The notes under the pieces: model-generated
What the model saw: the letters and a program-made list of their open reading frames with translations, nothing else
What the model was told of the DNA's origin: nothing
Databases searched by the model: none
Part shown: in pieces, positions 25,970 to 37,073 of the stretch
How the letters are laid out: each line of letters starts with the position of its first letter
How positions within the stretch are numbered: the first letter of the stretch is position 1
Program-made: the position numbers and the translations under genes
Source of the DNA: Pseudomonas sp. JM0905a
GTDB lineage: Bacteria; Pseudomonadota; Gammaproteobacteria; Pseudomonadales; Pseudomonadaceae
DNA length: 64,000 bases
Direction of reading: 5' to 3'
Assembly: GCF_014700075.1 (NCBI RefSeq)
Contig: NZ_JACXBU010000003.1
Span: 62,001 to 126,000 of the forward strand

Positions 25970-26968
25970 TCAGTCGCGCAGGCCGGCGAGGATGTCGAAC
26001 GCCCTGAGCCGGTGCTCGTGCTGGTAGAGGTCGCAGGTGAAGATCAGCTCGTCGGCATCGGTCTGGTCCAGCAGCACCTGCAGGCGCACGCGGATCTTCT
26101 CCGGACCACCCACCATGGCCATCGCCAGGAAACTGCCTACCGCGTCCTTCTCATGGGGCAGCCAGCGACCCGCCATGCTTTCCACCGGAGGCCGCAATAC
26201 CAGGCTTTCGCCACGAATCAGCGCCAGGACCCGCTGGTACACGGTGGTGGCGAGGAATTCCGCCTCTTCGTCGGTGGGCGCCGCCACCAGCGGCACGCCC
26301 AGCATCACGTAGGGCTTGTCCAGCACCGCCGAGGGGCGGAAATGGTTGCGGTAGACGCGAATCGCCTCATGCATGTAGCGCGGTGCGAAGTGCGAGGCGA
26401 AGGCATAGGGCAAACCTTTCTGTCCGGCCAGCTGGGCGCTGAACAGGCTGGAGCCGAGCAGCCAGATGGGCACGTTGGTGTCCGAGCCCGGCATGGCGAT
26501 CACCTTCTGCTCCGGCTGGCGCGGGCCGAGGAGCATTTCCAGTTCTTCGACGTCCTGCGGGAAGTCGTCGGCGCTGCCCAGGCGGTCGCGGCGCAGGGCG
26601 CGGGCGGTGAGATGGTCGGCCCCCGGCGCGCGGCCAAGGCCCAGTTCGATGCGGCCCGGATAGAGGCTGGCGAGGGTGCCGAACTGCTCGGCGACCACCA
26701 GCGGCGCGTGGTTGGGCAGCATGATGCCCCCGGAGCCCAGACGGATGCGCGAGGTACCACCGGCCAGGTAGGCGAGCAGCACGGCAGTCGCGGAACTGGC
26801 GATGCCGTCCATGTTGTGATGCTCGGCCACCCAGAAGCGCGAGAAACCCAGGTTTTCGACGTGACGCGCCAGCTCCAGGGAATTGTACAGGGCCTGGGTG
26901 GCGCCGCCGTGGTCACGCACGGGGGCCAGATCGAGGACGGAGAGGGGCAGCTTGGACAGGGCAGACAT
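25970..26968 (-). CDS. LLM-class flavin oxidoreductase (luciferase-like)
   Basis: 332-aa TIM-barrel FMN-dependent monooxygenase-like protein. Typical segments are [57 protein letters not shown] and [10 protein letters not shown], which place it in the single-subunit luciferase-like group with E. coli YhbW. The start at 26968 is used since the upstream Met adds nothing conserved. The substrate is unknown. It is monocistronic. Confidence 0.9.
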   Translation of the reverse strand: MSALSKLPLSVLDLAPVRDHGGATQALYNSLELARHVENLGFSRFWVAEHHNMDGIASSATAVLLAYLAGGTSRIRLGSGGIMLPNHAPLVVAEQFGTLASLYPGRIELGLGRAPGADHLTARALRRDRLGSADDFPQDVEELEMLLGPRQPEQKVIAMPGSDTNVPIWLLGSSLFSAQLAGQKGLPYAFASHFAPRYMHEAIRVYRNHFRPSAVLDKPYVMLGVPLVAAPTDEEAEFLATTVYQRVLALIRGESLVLRPPVESMAGRWLPHEKDAVGSFLAMAMVGGPEKIRVRLQVLLDQTDADELIFTCDLYQHEHRLRAFDILAGLRD

Positions 26969-27098
26969 AAGCAAGACCTTGGCAGGGGAAAGGCGTGGAG
27001 CCTTATCCGAGTGAATCAGTAGGTCTTACTCTAGGGATTGGCGTCCAAGGCCGCTAGAAGGCACTTTTCAGTAACCAGGGCACCAGAAGGTAAGGATT

Positions 27099-27125
27099 GG
27101 GCCGGCACAGGCGCCGGCCCGGGGA
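27099..27125 (-). terminator. Terminator of DUF1161 copy 2
   Basis: GGGCCGGC-acaggc-GCCGGCCC is an 8-bp perfect stem just after the stop of the leftward gene. The T-content after it on the minus strand is modest. Confidence 0.5.
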
Positions 27126-27136
27126 ATGCCGCGCGA

Positions 27137-27361
27137 TCAATTGCGCTGGTAGGCGATCTCCTTGGTGCCACCTTCGCAGGTACCCACCACCTGCTTGCCG
27201 GCGGCACTGCCTTTGTCGACGACCTCCAGGCTGTAGGAAACCACGCCCTTGTCCTTCAGCTTGGCGTCGATCTCGGCCTTGAGCTCTTCGCAGGGTTTGA
27301 CGGCGGCGAAGGCCGAACCGGCCAGGGCGAACAGGCCAAGGCCCAACAGCAGTTTCTTCAT
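27137..27361 (-). CDS. DUF1161 small secreted protein (copy 2)
   Basis: 74-aa secreted protein: signal MKKLLLGLGLFALAGSAFA, then VKPCEELKAEIDAKLKDKGVVSYSLEVV and VVGTCEGGTKEIAYQRN. It is clearly paralogous to the gene at 23602-23835 (same cysteines, same C-terminal YQRN). It may act in envelope stress, as many DUF1161 genes lie near osmotic-response genes, but this is not shown here. Confidence 0.88.
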   Translation of the reverse strand: MKKLLLGLGLFALAGSAFAAVKPCEELKAEIDAKLKDKGVVSYSLEVVDKGSAAGKQVVGTCEGGTKEIAYQRN

Positions 27362-27517
27362 GTGTAACGCTCCCTCGTAATGAATGATGGGCTCGCACGA
27401 GCCATCCGCTCCCGCCTGGTTCCAGGAAGGCCAGGAGTGGACGGCCAGAGACTAGCCGAATTCAGGCGAGGGGGGATGTGCGTCACCTCGCTATCCCACG
27501 CGTGAGCGGGCGGCGCG

Positions 27518-27733
27518 TCAGCTGTCGCTGATGCGGAAGCCGATCTTCAGGGTCACCTGGAAGTGCGCCACCTTGCCGTTCTCGATATGTCCACGGGTGT
27601 CCACGACTTCAAACCAGTCCATGTTGCGGACCGTCCTCGACGCCTCGGTGATGGCATTGTTGATCGCGTCGTCGATGCTGCTGCGGGAGGTGCCAACTAT
27701 CTCGATCTTCTTGTAGGTACGGTGATCAGACAT
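27518..27733 (-). CDS. Dodecin flavin-binding protein
   Basis: 71-aa dodecin, which forms a hollow 12-mer that stores flavins. The sequence fits well: YKKIEIVGTSRSSIDDAINNAI, a flavin-stacking Trp in NMDWFEVVDTRGHI, and the C-terminal strand HFQVTLKIGFRI. The start at 27733 has an AGGAG site 7 nt upstream. It is a single gene. Confidence 0.94.
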   Translation of the reverse strand: MSDHRTYKKIEIVGTSRSSIDDAINNAITEASRTVRNMDWFEVVDTRGHIENGKVAHFQVTLKIGFRISDS

Positions 27734-27792
27734 GGTGTATCTCCTGTGACTGGCCCAGGTGGGTTCCCCTGCAAGGCTAGCCAAGATTGCCG

Positions 27793-28683
27793 CTATCGGC
27801 CGGCCAACTCATTGCTCAACCAGTGGGCCAGGCGTTCGGCACGACGATCCAGCTGCCGCGCCTGCACCCAGAGCGCCAGGCGCGCCGGGGTTTCGACGAA
27901 GCCCCAGGGCGCCACCAGGCGGCCGGAGGCGAGTTCGTCGGCGACCAGCTGCTGCGGGGCGATGGCCACGCCGAGTCCGGCCACGGCCGCCTCCAGCAGG
28001 TAGTAGAGATGCTCGAAACCCTGACCCTGGCGCAGGCGGCCCGAGTCCAGCCCCTGGGCGGCGGCCCACTGCGGCCAGGCCTGGGGGCGCGACACGGTGT
28101 GCAGCACGGCCTCATCCAGCAGCGCGGCAGGCGCGGCGCGGGCCAGCAGGTCGTGGCGGGCATAGCGTGGACTCAGCACCGGGCCGATGGATTCGGCGGC
28201 CAGCTCGAACACCCGCATGTCCGCCGGCCAGGGCGGCTCGGCGAAGCACAGGGTGGCGTCCACGCCAGGGCGGCGCGGGTCCAGTTCGCCCTCGCTGGCC
28301 GAGAGCTGCAGACGCAGTTCGGGAAGTTCGCGGTTGAGGCGGTCCAGGCGTGGAATGAACCAGCGCGCCAGCAGGCTGCCCGGACAGCCGAGGACGAAGG
28401 GTGCGTCCTCGCTGCGTTTCTGCAGGTCGGCGTAGGCGCTGCGCAGGCGCTCGAAGGCATCACCGGCAGCATCGCGCAAACGCTGGCCGGCATCCGTGAG
28501 TTTTACGCCGCGACCGTCCTTGCTGAACAGGGCGATGCCCAGCTCCTCCTCCAGCATCCTCACCTGCCGGCTCACGGCGCCGTGGGTAACGTGCAGCTCT
28601 TCCGCCGCGCGGCTGATGCTCTGCAGTCGGGCGGCGGCCTCGAAAGCGCGAAGGGCATTCAGGGGAGGCAGGTCGCGGCTCAT
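27793..28683 (-). CDS. trpI: TrpI transcriptional activator of trpBA (LysR family)
   Basis: 296-aa LysR regulator with an N-terminal helix-turn-helix ([37 protein letters not shown], residues 8-44) and an effector domain. It is divergent from trpBA across 137 nt, the classic Pseudomonas arrangement, in which TrpI with indoleglycerol phosphate activates trpBA and represses itself. The close GcvA-like relationship means identity rests on context. Confidence 0.93.
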   Translation of the reverse strand: MSRDLPPLNALRAFEAAARLQSISRAAEELHVTHGAVSRQVRMLEEELGIALFSKDGRGVKLTDAGQRLRDAAGDAFERLRSAYADLQKRSEDAPFVLGCPGSLLARWFIPRLDRLNRELPELRLQLSASEGELDPRRPGVDATLCFAEPPWPADMRVFELAAESIGPVLSPRYARHDLLARAAPAALLDEAVLHTVSRPQAWPQWAAAQGLDSGRLRQGQGFEHLYYLLEAAVAGLGVAIAPQQLVADELASGRLVAPWGFVETPARLALWVQARQLDRRAERLAHWLSNELAGR

Positions 28684-30835
<2,152 letters not shown>

Positions 30836-30853
30836 TTCACACCAACAGCACAA

Positions 30854-30890
30854 GAAAGCCGCTGTCCCTCAGGGGAACAGCGGCTTTTTT
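30854..30890 (+). terminator. Rho-independent terminator of trpBA
   Basis: The stem AAGCCGCTGT...ACAGCGGCTT, with a short loop containing CCC/GG pairing, is followed by six T. Confidence 0.92.
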
Positions 30891-30919
30891 CTGGGTCGTG
30901 GTCCCAAGGTGGGCATTGA

Positions 30920-31049
30920 TGGTGGATCGGTGAAGCGTGATCCACCCGCCTCGGACGCTCCTTGTAGGGGCGAATTCATTCGCCAAGCGGGCCGAAGGCT
31001 CGCCAGATGGGTCCGCTTCGCGCCCATTTCGAATGAATTCGAACCCACA
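30920..31049. repeat. Composite extragenic repeats
   Basis: One GTGGATC...GATCCAC stem-loop (30920-30944) is followed by an inverted pair of GGCGAATTCATTCGCC-type units at 30964-30986 and 31026-31049. They fill the space between trpA and the next, leftward gene. Confidence 0.75.
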
Positions 31050-31059
31050 GTCCATCGTT

Positions 31060-31428
31060 TCACAGGTCGTACTCGATCTCGCCGTCTTCGAGGCAGGACA
31101 GATCCAACGGCCGCACGGCGCCCATCCACATGGGGTAGTCGCGGTGGTCGCGCAGGTCGCTGCCGGTGATGGGGTGGATGAGCACCGTCAAACCGTTGCG
31201 GTGCAGCGCCAGCCAGGGGATCACTTTGCCGAACAGATCGGGCTTGAACGCCAGCTGGCAGCTCCAGTCCGGGTGCGGGCCGACGAGCTTTTGGTGCACG
31301 CGCCCCATCTTCAGTGGAAAGCGCCGCGCTGCTTCCTCGCAGAGCGTACGAGCCTGTTCGAGGGTCGTGGCGTCGAAGTAAACGTGGGCGTGAAAGCCCT
31401 TGATGCGGGGTGTGGAGAAGTCCTGCAT
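31060..31428 (-). CDS. DOPA 4,5-dioxygenase family protein
   Basis: 122-aa protein of the DOPA_dioxygen family (PF08883). The motifs GFHAHVYFD (HxH), VGPHPDWSCQLAF and VLIHPITGSDLRDH give the four conserved histidines and suggest a metal site. The start at 31428 (MQDFSTPRIKG) has a GGAGG site. The bacterial substrate is unknown; plant and fungal members open dihydroxyphenylalanine. It is monocistronic. Confidence 0.88.
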   Translation of the reverse strand: MQDFSTPRIKGFHAHVYFDATTLEQARTLCEEAARRFPLKMGRVHQKLVGPHPDWSCQLAFKPDLFGKVIPWLALHRNGLTVLIHPITGSDLRDHRDYPMWMGAVRPLDLSCLEDGEIEYDL

Positions 31429-31500
31429 ATCACGCCTCCCGGAATGCGAAGGCTCCCATGGTACCTGCAAGCGATGGCTTGGCCGCGGGGATTTCCGCCG

Positions 31501-32109
31501 CTATCCGTCCTTGCCCGGGGCCTGGGCGCCAGCGTCGGGGAGCAACTGCGGCGCCTCGCTTTCGAGCCGGCCCTTCATGGCTTCCAGCTGTTCCAGGGCG
31601 GCGCGCGCTTCGTCCAGCTCGCTTGTGCTGCGTTCGCCGCTCTGTTCCGCCGCCTCGATGCGCGCACGAATCTCCGGAATCTGCTGCACGCCACCGGCAT
31701 AGGCCTGGAGCAGCTCGCGGGTCTGGCGTTCCTCCAGGGCCGCGTACTGACGCGGGTCGTCCAGCTCGGCGGCGGTGGCACCCTGGCGTGGTTTCAGGCC
31801 GCCCAGGGACGGGCTGCGCGGGTCGCCCTTCTCAGCCATCCACTGCATGAGCTCGGTAGCCTCGGCCTGGTCCAGCCGCGGTGTTTCACGTTCCGGCGCA
31901 GCGACAGCCAGGGGCCTGCCTCGACCTTCCGCAGGCAGGGCAGGCGCAGGAGGCGCCACCGGCAATGAAGACGCGGGGGCGATGATCGGCGGCGGTATGG
32001 GTCTGGACGCCGATACCGGCTGCGGCGTCGGTGTCAGCAACACGGTGGCGCAGGCCAGCGCCGCAACGCCCGTGCTGCAGGCCAGGGCCACGCCGAGCCA
32101 GGCTTTCAC
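31501..32109 (-). CDS. Pro/Ala-rich membrane-anchored protein of the plcB operon
   Basis: 202-aa protein with an N-terminal signal or anchor (residues 1-26), then a Pro/Ala-rich linker (residues 28-62). The C-terminal half is charged and helical (LDQAEATELMQWMAEKGDPRSP, LEERQTRELLQAYAGG, then a coiled coil at about 140-185). No enzyme motif is seen. It overlaps the parvulin-like gene by 4 nt (ATGA), so the two are coupled. The layout recalls lipase-specific foldase/anchor proteins, but no foldase homology was recognised. It is probably equivalent to PA0028 (recalled). Confidence 0.78.
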   Translation of the reverse strand: MKAWLGVALACSTGVAALACATVLLTPTPQPVSASRPIPPPIIAPASSLPVAPPAPALPAEGRGRPLAVAAPERETPRLDQAEATELMQWMAEKGDPRSPSLGGLKPRQGATAAELDDPRQYAALEERQTRELLQAYAGGVQQIPEIRARIEAAEQSGERSTSELDEARAALEQLEAMKGRLESEAPQLLPDAGAQAPGKDG

Positions 32110-33374
32110 AGCCCCTCCACCCGTGCACTGGCGAGCAGGCGGCCCAGGCGTTCTTCGAACTCGGCGGCCAGCTTCTCTCGCGCCACCGCCTGGTTCACCT
32201 CGTAACGCACGCTGCGGTCGCTGAGGGGCAGTTGCCGGTCTTCACGGCTGCGTACCCGGACGAGCTCGAAAGCACCGCCAATGCGCATGGGCTGCGACAA
32301 GGTGTCGGCCTTCTGGATCAGCGCGGTCTTGCGCAGCAGGTCCAGCTCGCCATCCTCAGGACGGATCAGACCGAGATCGCCGGGAGGCGTACGCTCCTTG
32401 TCCTGCGCCAGGGAATAGCGGCGCACCGCCTCGTCGAACGCCAGGCCCTCTTGCAACTCGGCATAGACGCGATCGGCGCTGGCCTGGTCGGGCAGGCGGA
32501 TATGTGCCGCCTGTACGCCCGCGACATTGAGGTAACGCGCCTGGTTGCGCTGGTAATAGGCCTCTGCCTCAGCGTCGGTGACCTTGCCCGCCAACTCGCG
32601 CAGGGCATCGGATTCATGGTGGAAGTCGCTGTACAGGCCGATCTGGTGCAGGTAGCGCTGGCGCACCAGGCGATCCCGCACCAGGGTCTTCAGCCCCGCT
32701 CGTTCCGCTGGGGTAAAGCCGTCCTGAACCAGTCGGAACCACAGGTAGTCACGCTGCACGCGGGTCTGCACCTGGTGCGCCAGGTATTCCAGGTTACCCT
32801 GCTGCAGTTCCACCTGACCCTGGATGTTGTCGCCCTGATAGAGGGACAACAGGTCCAGGCGCTGCTCTGGCTGGCCGGGGAACTGCCAGCGGGTCAGCTC
32901 CACCTGCGCGGCTTCGCGCTGTTGCTCGGGGCTGAGCTGCAGGCTGTTCTCCACCAATCCTCGGGACGCCGGCGCCAGCACGTCCCGCAGGCGCTGGGCA
33001 CTAAGTGGCTGCGGCTGGCGCAGGAAGGGCCTCAGATCCTGCCGGCCAGCACGTCCGTAGTACTGCTCAAGCAGATTGCCGGCTTCCATCTCGACGCTGG
33101 CGTCCAGATCGCTGCGGCTCTGGGCGTTCAGCTCGCCCGCCACCTCGCGGGCCAACAGGTGGTTTTCCAACAGCCCACGACGCAGTTGTTGCGGGTCGGT
33201 GTTGAACTTCACCCGGCTGAGCATCTGTTCCAGCAGGGCGATGCTCTTGCCCGGCAGCAGCTCGCCGTCGATCCGCAAATCCGGCGCGGCCGGCATGGCC
33301 TGTACGCCCCCCAGGCACAAACCCAGCATCAGGCCGGCGATCGCCCTGCGCACCTCAGATGCCTTCGGTCGCAT
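32106..33374 (-). CDS. Parvulin-like peptidyl-prolyl isomerase of the plcB operon
   Basis: 422-aa exported SurA/PrsA-like protein. It has an N-terminal signal (LMLGLCLGGVQAMP, about residues 14-27), a helical SurA-N-like region, and a parvulin domain at about residues 270-370 (VAGVQAAHIRLPDQASADRVYAELQEG, PPGDLGLIRPEDGELDLLRK). It overlaps plcB by 20 nt and the next gene by 4 nt, so all three are translated together. This suggests a folding helper dedicated to the secreted phospholipase; that is inference. Confidence 0.85.
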   Translation of the reverse strand: MRPKASEVRRAIAGLMLGLCLGGVQAMPAAPDLRIDGELLPGKSIALLEQMLSRVKFNTDPQQLRRGLLENHLLAREVAGELNAQSRSDLDASVEMEAGNLLEQYYGRAGRQDLRPFLRQPQPLSAQRLRDVLAPASRGLVENSLQLSPEQQREAAQVELTRWQFPGQPEQRLDLLSLYQGDNIQGQVELQQGNLEYLAHQVQTRVQRDYLWFRLVQDGFTPAERAGLKTLVRDRLVRQRYLHQIGLYSDFHHESDALRELAGKVTDAEAEAYYQRNQARYLNVAGVQAAHIRLPDQASADRVYAELQEGLAFDEAVRRYSLAQDKERTPPGDLGLIRPEDGELDLLRKTALIQKADTLSQPMRIGGAFELVRVRSREDRQLPLSDRSVRYEVNQAVAREKLAAEFEERLGRLLASARVEGL

Positions 33375-34341
33375 TGAAGCTGTCGGCTCCCTTGGTCAAC
33401 ACGGTGACGGTCAGGGCAATGGACTCCGGGATCAGCTCCCTGGCCACCCGCAGGCGCGTGACGTAGCTGGTGTCATACAGCGGCTCAGGGTGGGCATAAG
33501 CGACCTGCCCGGTCTGGGTCAGTAGCTCGCGGATACTGCGATTGGGGTCGTAACGGCCGATGAGGTTGGCCACTGCGGCCTGGTCATTGAGTTTCTCGCT
33601 GGCGTAATGGTCGTCGACCCAGCCTTCCCAGCTGGAGTGGCCGTTGGCCGAAGTCACCCACACGTGGTGCGGCTGCGCCACGTCGCCGGTGGCGTGCAGG
33701 GCGTAGCCGATGGTCTGCAACGAGGGCGCGGCGCGGAACTGGTCGAACCAGTAGCCGGCAAGGTTATCGATGGGCTGGAAGGCGGCGGTCTGGAAGTCGC
33801 CGTAATGCTCCTGCCAGTTGGAGCTGGAGCCCCGGCGGTAGTGGGCTTCGGTGGTGTCGAAGTCCCCGCGCTTCAGCTCGCGATTGTAGAGATAGACCAT
33901 GGCGTACCAGTCCACGTCGGCAATGCCGCCGTCCACCTTGTGGTAGCGATAGTCGTAGCCACCATGGGCGTTGCCATGGGCGTCGCCGTCGCGGGTGAGA
34001 TTGAGGAAGTGCCAGTAGGAGGTGTAGTTCACCACGCCGGCGGCGGCGTTCCACACCGGCGCGTACTCGTAGCCGACCCACCAGCCACCGAGGCGAGTGT
34101 CCTTGAAGTCATCCACGTCGAAGGCGGCCTGACCGAGGATTTCCCCGGCCTTGGCTTCGCTGCCGGCGGCGCTCACGTAGAACTGGTAGGCCTCACGCAT
34201 TTCCGCCGTCGCATAGGGGGAATTCATGTAGGCCAGGGCATCCTTGACGATGTTCTTGTGGGTCGGTTGCGACCAGGCGTTGGCCTGGCCGACGAGGACG
34301 CAGAGGCTGAGGCCGGCAGCCAGGCAGGTGAAGACTTTCAT
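33355..34341 (-). CDS. plcB: PlcB-like zinc-dependent phospholipase C
   Basis: 328-aa secreted phospholipase of the Bacillus cereus PLC/S1-P1 nuclease superfamily. The signal peptide ends at ANA, leaving Trp23 as the mature N-terminus; in B. cereus PLC the N-terminal Trp is itself a zinc ligand. Further ligands are in SQPTHKN, DVDDFKDTR, SYWHFLN and the HATGDVAQPHH motif (HxxxDxxxxPxH). The length equals that recalled for P. aeruginosa PlcB, a phosphatidylethanolamine-active enzyme linked to twitching chemotaxis. It is first in a three-gene coupled operon. Confidence 0.88.
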   Translation of the reverse strand: MKVFTCLAAGLSLCVLVGQANAWSQPTHKNIVKDALAYMNSPYATAEMREAYQFYVSAAGSEAKAGEILGQAAFDVDDFKDTRLGGWWVGYEYAPVWNAAAGVVNYTSYWHFLNLTRDGDAHGNAHGGYDYRYHKVDGGIADVDWYAMVYLYNRELKRGDFDTTEAHYRRGSSSNWQEHYGDFQTAAFQPIDNLAGYWFDQFRAAPSLQTIGYALHATGDVAQPHHVWVTSANGHSSWEGWVDDHYASEKLNDQAAVANLIGRYDPNRSIRELLTQTGQVAYAHPEPLYDTSYVTRLRVARELIPESIALTVTVLTKGADSFNATEGI

Positions 34342-34478
34342 CGGCAACGCTCATGAAGTGAATGAAGCCAGAACTGATAGCCGAGGTTCTTTCCCGCTGC
34401 ATGACAGTGCGGCGCGATTTCGGCACGAAAGTCTCAGATCTGCGCAGAACCAACCGATAGTTGGGCCTGCGCGCCCCT

Positions 34479-35432
34479 TCAGATGGCGATGCCTTCCCGG
34501 TGCCGGATGAGCTGCGCCTGGCGCGCCTCGTCGCCCAGTTCCTGCTGCAGCCAGTCGACGAAGCATTTCATCAGCCGCGCACGGCGCTTGCGCTCCGGCT
34601 GCACCAGGTAATAGCCGAAGTCCGAACTGACGCTGGTTTCCAGCACCGGCACCAGCAGGCCCTGGTCGAGCAGGTCGTCCACCAGGTAACGCCAGCCGAT
34701 GGCCACCCCCTGGCCAGCAATCGCGGCCTGGATCAGCAGGGTGTAGTTGTCGAAGCGCAACATCCCCGAGCCCGGCGGCTGGGGGATTCCCAGTTCGCGG
34801 AACAGCGCGCCCCAGTCGAACCAGCGGGTCCGCACTTCGGGCTTGAGGTGCAGCAGCGGCAATTCCGTCAGGGCCGTCACCGGCAGTGGCTTGTCGCGCC
34901 CGGCCAGCAGGCGCGGGCTGGCAATGGGGAAGACCTCTTCGCGGAACAGCAGCAGCGCGTCGCCGTGCTTGAAGCGGCCGTCACCGAAGGCGATGGCGAT
35001 ATCCACCTCCGAGCGCAGCATGTTCATGGTGCGATCGCTGGTGACGATGCTGACGTCGATCTCGGGGTTCGCTTCGTGGAAACGGTGCAGGCGCGGCATC
35101 AGCCAGTAGGCGGCGAAGGCGAAGTCGGTGGCCACCTGCAGCACCTCGTGCTGCGGCCGCGAGCCGATGGCTTCGAGACCGGCACTGATGGCCTGCAAGC
35201 CTTCCTGGACATGGAGGAACAGCAGGCGACCGGCGTCGGTGAGCTCGATGCCGCGATAAACACGGTCGAACAGGCGGGTCGCCAGTTGCTTCTCCAGGCG
35301 CTGGATCTGCTGGCTCACCGCCGGCTGGGTGGTGCCCAGTTCCACTGCGGCGGCCGTGAAGCTGAGATGGCGGGCGGCGGACTCGAACACCCGCAGCAGG
35401 TCCAGGGACAGCTCAGACTGTAGTTCTGCCAT
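34479..35432 (-). CDS. LysR-family regulator of choline-sulfate use
   Basis: 317-aa LysR regulator (helix-turn-helix LDLLRVFESAARHLSFTAAAVELGTTQPAVSQQIQRL, about residues 10-46). It is divergent from betC across 111 nt, the arrangement of the choline-sulfate utilisation transcription factor next to choline-sulfatase in Pseudomonas (PA0032 type, recalled). It probably activates betC-choX, but the inducer is not known from sequence. Confidence 0.88.
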   Translation of the reverse strand: MAELQSELSLDLLRVFESAARHLSFTAAAVELGTTQPAVSQQIQRLEKQLATRLFDRVYRGIELTDAGRLLFLHVQEGLQAISAGLEAIGSRPQHEVLQVATDFAFAAYWLMPRLHRFHEANPEIDVSIVTSDRTMNMLRSEVDIAIAFGDGRFKHGDALLLFREEVFPIASPRLLAGRDKPLPVTALTELPLLHLKPEVRTRWFDWGALFRELGIPQPPGSGMLRFDNYTLLIQAAIAGQGVAIGWRYLVDDLLDQGLLVPVLETSVSSDFGYYLVQPERKRRARLMKCFVDWLQQELGDEARQAQLIRHREGIAI

Positions 35433-35543
35433 AAGTAACTCTTATCCGAGTCATGTTCCGCTATGCGGTTTACCGGGCTGATCGCTGGCGCAATCATCGT
35501 TCCCAGCACTTTCGCATAATTCGACAGTATGGATAAGCGAACG
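35430..35543. promoter_or_regulatory. Divergent lysR-betC control region with LysR-type palindrome
   Basis: ATAAG-taact-CTTAT (35431-35445) is a T-N11-A type LysR palindrome that overlaps the start of the regulator gene, so autorepression is likely. The betC start at 35544 lacks a strong ribosome-binding site. Confidence 0.5.
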
Positions 35544-37049
35544 ATGAAACGACCCAACATCCTCTTCATCATGGCCGACCAGATGGCCGCGCCGCTGCTG
35601 CCCTTCTACGCGCCCTCGCCAATCAAGGTGCCGCACCTGTCGCGGCTCGCCGCCGAAGGCGTGGTGTTCGACTCGGCCTATTGCAACAGCCCGCTCTGCG
35701 CGCCCTCGCGCTTCACCCTGGTGAGCGGGCAACTGCCGTCGAAGATCGGTGCCTACGACAACGCCGCCGACTTTCCCGCCGACGTGCCGACCTACGCCCA
35801 TTACCTGCGCCGCCTGGGCTACCGCACCGCGCTGTCCGGCAAGATGCACTTCTGCGGCCCGGACCAGTTGCACGGCTACGAGGAGCGCCTGACCAGCGAC
35901 ATCTATCCGGCGGACTACGGCTGGGCCGTGAACTGGGACGAGCCGGACGTGCGCCCGAGCTGGTACCACAACATGTCCTCGGTGCTGCAGGCCGGGCCTT
36001 GCGTGCGCACCAACCAGCTGGATTTCGACGAAGAGGTGGTGTTCAAGGCGCGCCAGTATCTTTACGACCATGTTCGCGACAACGCCGAGCAGCCCTTCTG
36101 CCTGACCGTGTCGCTGACCCATCCGCACGATCCCTACACCATTCCGGCGGAGTACTGGGATCGTTACGAGAATGTGGACATTCCCCTGCCGCGCCTGCGC
36201 TTCGCCGATGCCGAGCAGGACCCGCACAGCCAGCGCCTGCTCAAGGTCATCGACCTCTGGGGCAAACCGCTGCCCGAACAGAAGATCCGCGACGCGCGCC
36301 GTGCCTACTTCGGCGCCTGCAGTTACGTGGACGACCAGATCGGTGCGCTGCTCAAGACCCTCGCCGATTGCCACCTGGACCAGGACACAATCGTGGTGTT
36401 CTCCGGCGACCACGGCGACATGCTTGGCGAGCGTGGCCTCTGGTACAAGATGCACTGGTTCGAGATGGCCGCCCGCGTGCCACTGCTGGTCCACGCTCCC
36501 GGCCGCTTCCAGGCGCACCGGGTAAGCCAGTCCGTCTCCACCGTCGACCTGCTGCCCACGCTGGTGGAACTGGCCGGCGGCACGCTGGAACGCAACCTGC
36601 CGCTGGATGGCCGTTCGCTGCTGCCACACCTGCGGGGCGAGGGCGGGCACGACGGCGTACTGGGCGAGTACATGGCCGAAGGCACCACCAGCCCGCTGAT
36701 GATGATCCGTCGCGGTCCCTACAAGTTCATCTACTCGGAAGAAGACCCCTGCCTGCTCTTCGACCTGGCCAACGACCCGCAGGAACTGGAGAACCTGGCC
36801 ACTTCACCGGACCACCAGGCGCTGCTTGCGGTATTCCTGGACGAGGCCCGCGTGCGCTGGGATATCCCAACCATCGCCGAAGCCACACTGGCCAGCCAGC
36901 GCCGTCGCCGCTTCGTCGCCGACGCCCTGACCCACGGCCGGCTGAAGAGCTGGGACCACCAGCCCTTCGTCGACGCCAGCCAGCAGTACATGCGCAACCA
37001 CATCGACCTGGACGACCTGGAGCGCCGCGCGCGCTTTCCCCAACCCTGA
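35544..37049 (+). CDS. betC: Choline-sulfatase
   Basis: Hydrolyses choline-O-sulfate to choline and sulfate, 501 aa. It is a type I sulfatase with the formylglycine motif CAPSR (Cys52), the metal-binding start NILFIMADQ and VFSGDHGDMLGERGLWYKMHWFE. The start at 35544 (MKRPNILFIM) matches known BetC; an ATG five codons upstream is possible. It has no signal peptide, so it acts in the cytoplasm. It is followed by choX, 24 nt on. Confidence 0.95.
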   Translation: MKRPNILFIMADQMAAPLLPFYAPSPIKVPHLSRLAAEGVVFDSAYCNSPLCAPSRFTLVSGQLPSKIGAYDNAADFPADVPTYAHYLRRLGYRTALSGKMHFCGPDQLHGYEERLTSDIYPADYGWAVNWDEPDVRPSWYHNMSSVLQAGPCVRTNQLDFDEEVVFKARQYLYDHVRDNAEQPFCLTVSLTHPHDPYTIPAEYWDRYENVDIPLPRLRFADAEQDPHSQRLLKVIDLWGKPLPEQKIRDARRAYFGACSYVDDQIGALLKTLADCHLDQDTIVVFSGDHGDMLGERGLWYKMHWFEMAARVPLLVHAPGRFQAHRVSQSVSTVDLLPTLVELAGGTLERNLPLDGRSLLPHLRGEGGHDGVLGEYMAEGTTSPLMMIRRGPYKFIYSEEDPCLLFDLANDPQELENLATSPDHQALLAVFLDEARVRWDIPTIAEATLASQRRRRFVADALTHGRLKSWDHQPFVDASQQYMRNHIDLDDLERRARFPQP

Positions 37050-37073
37050 CCCACTCTTGCGAGGAGCCAAGAC

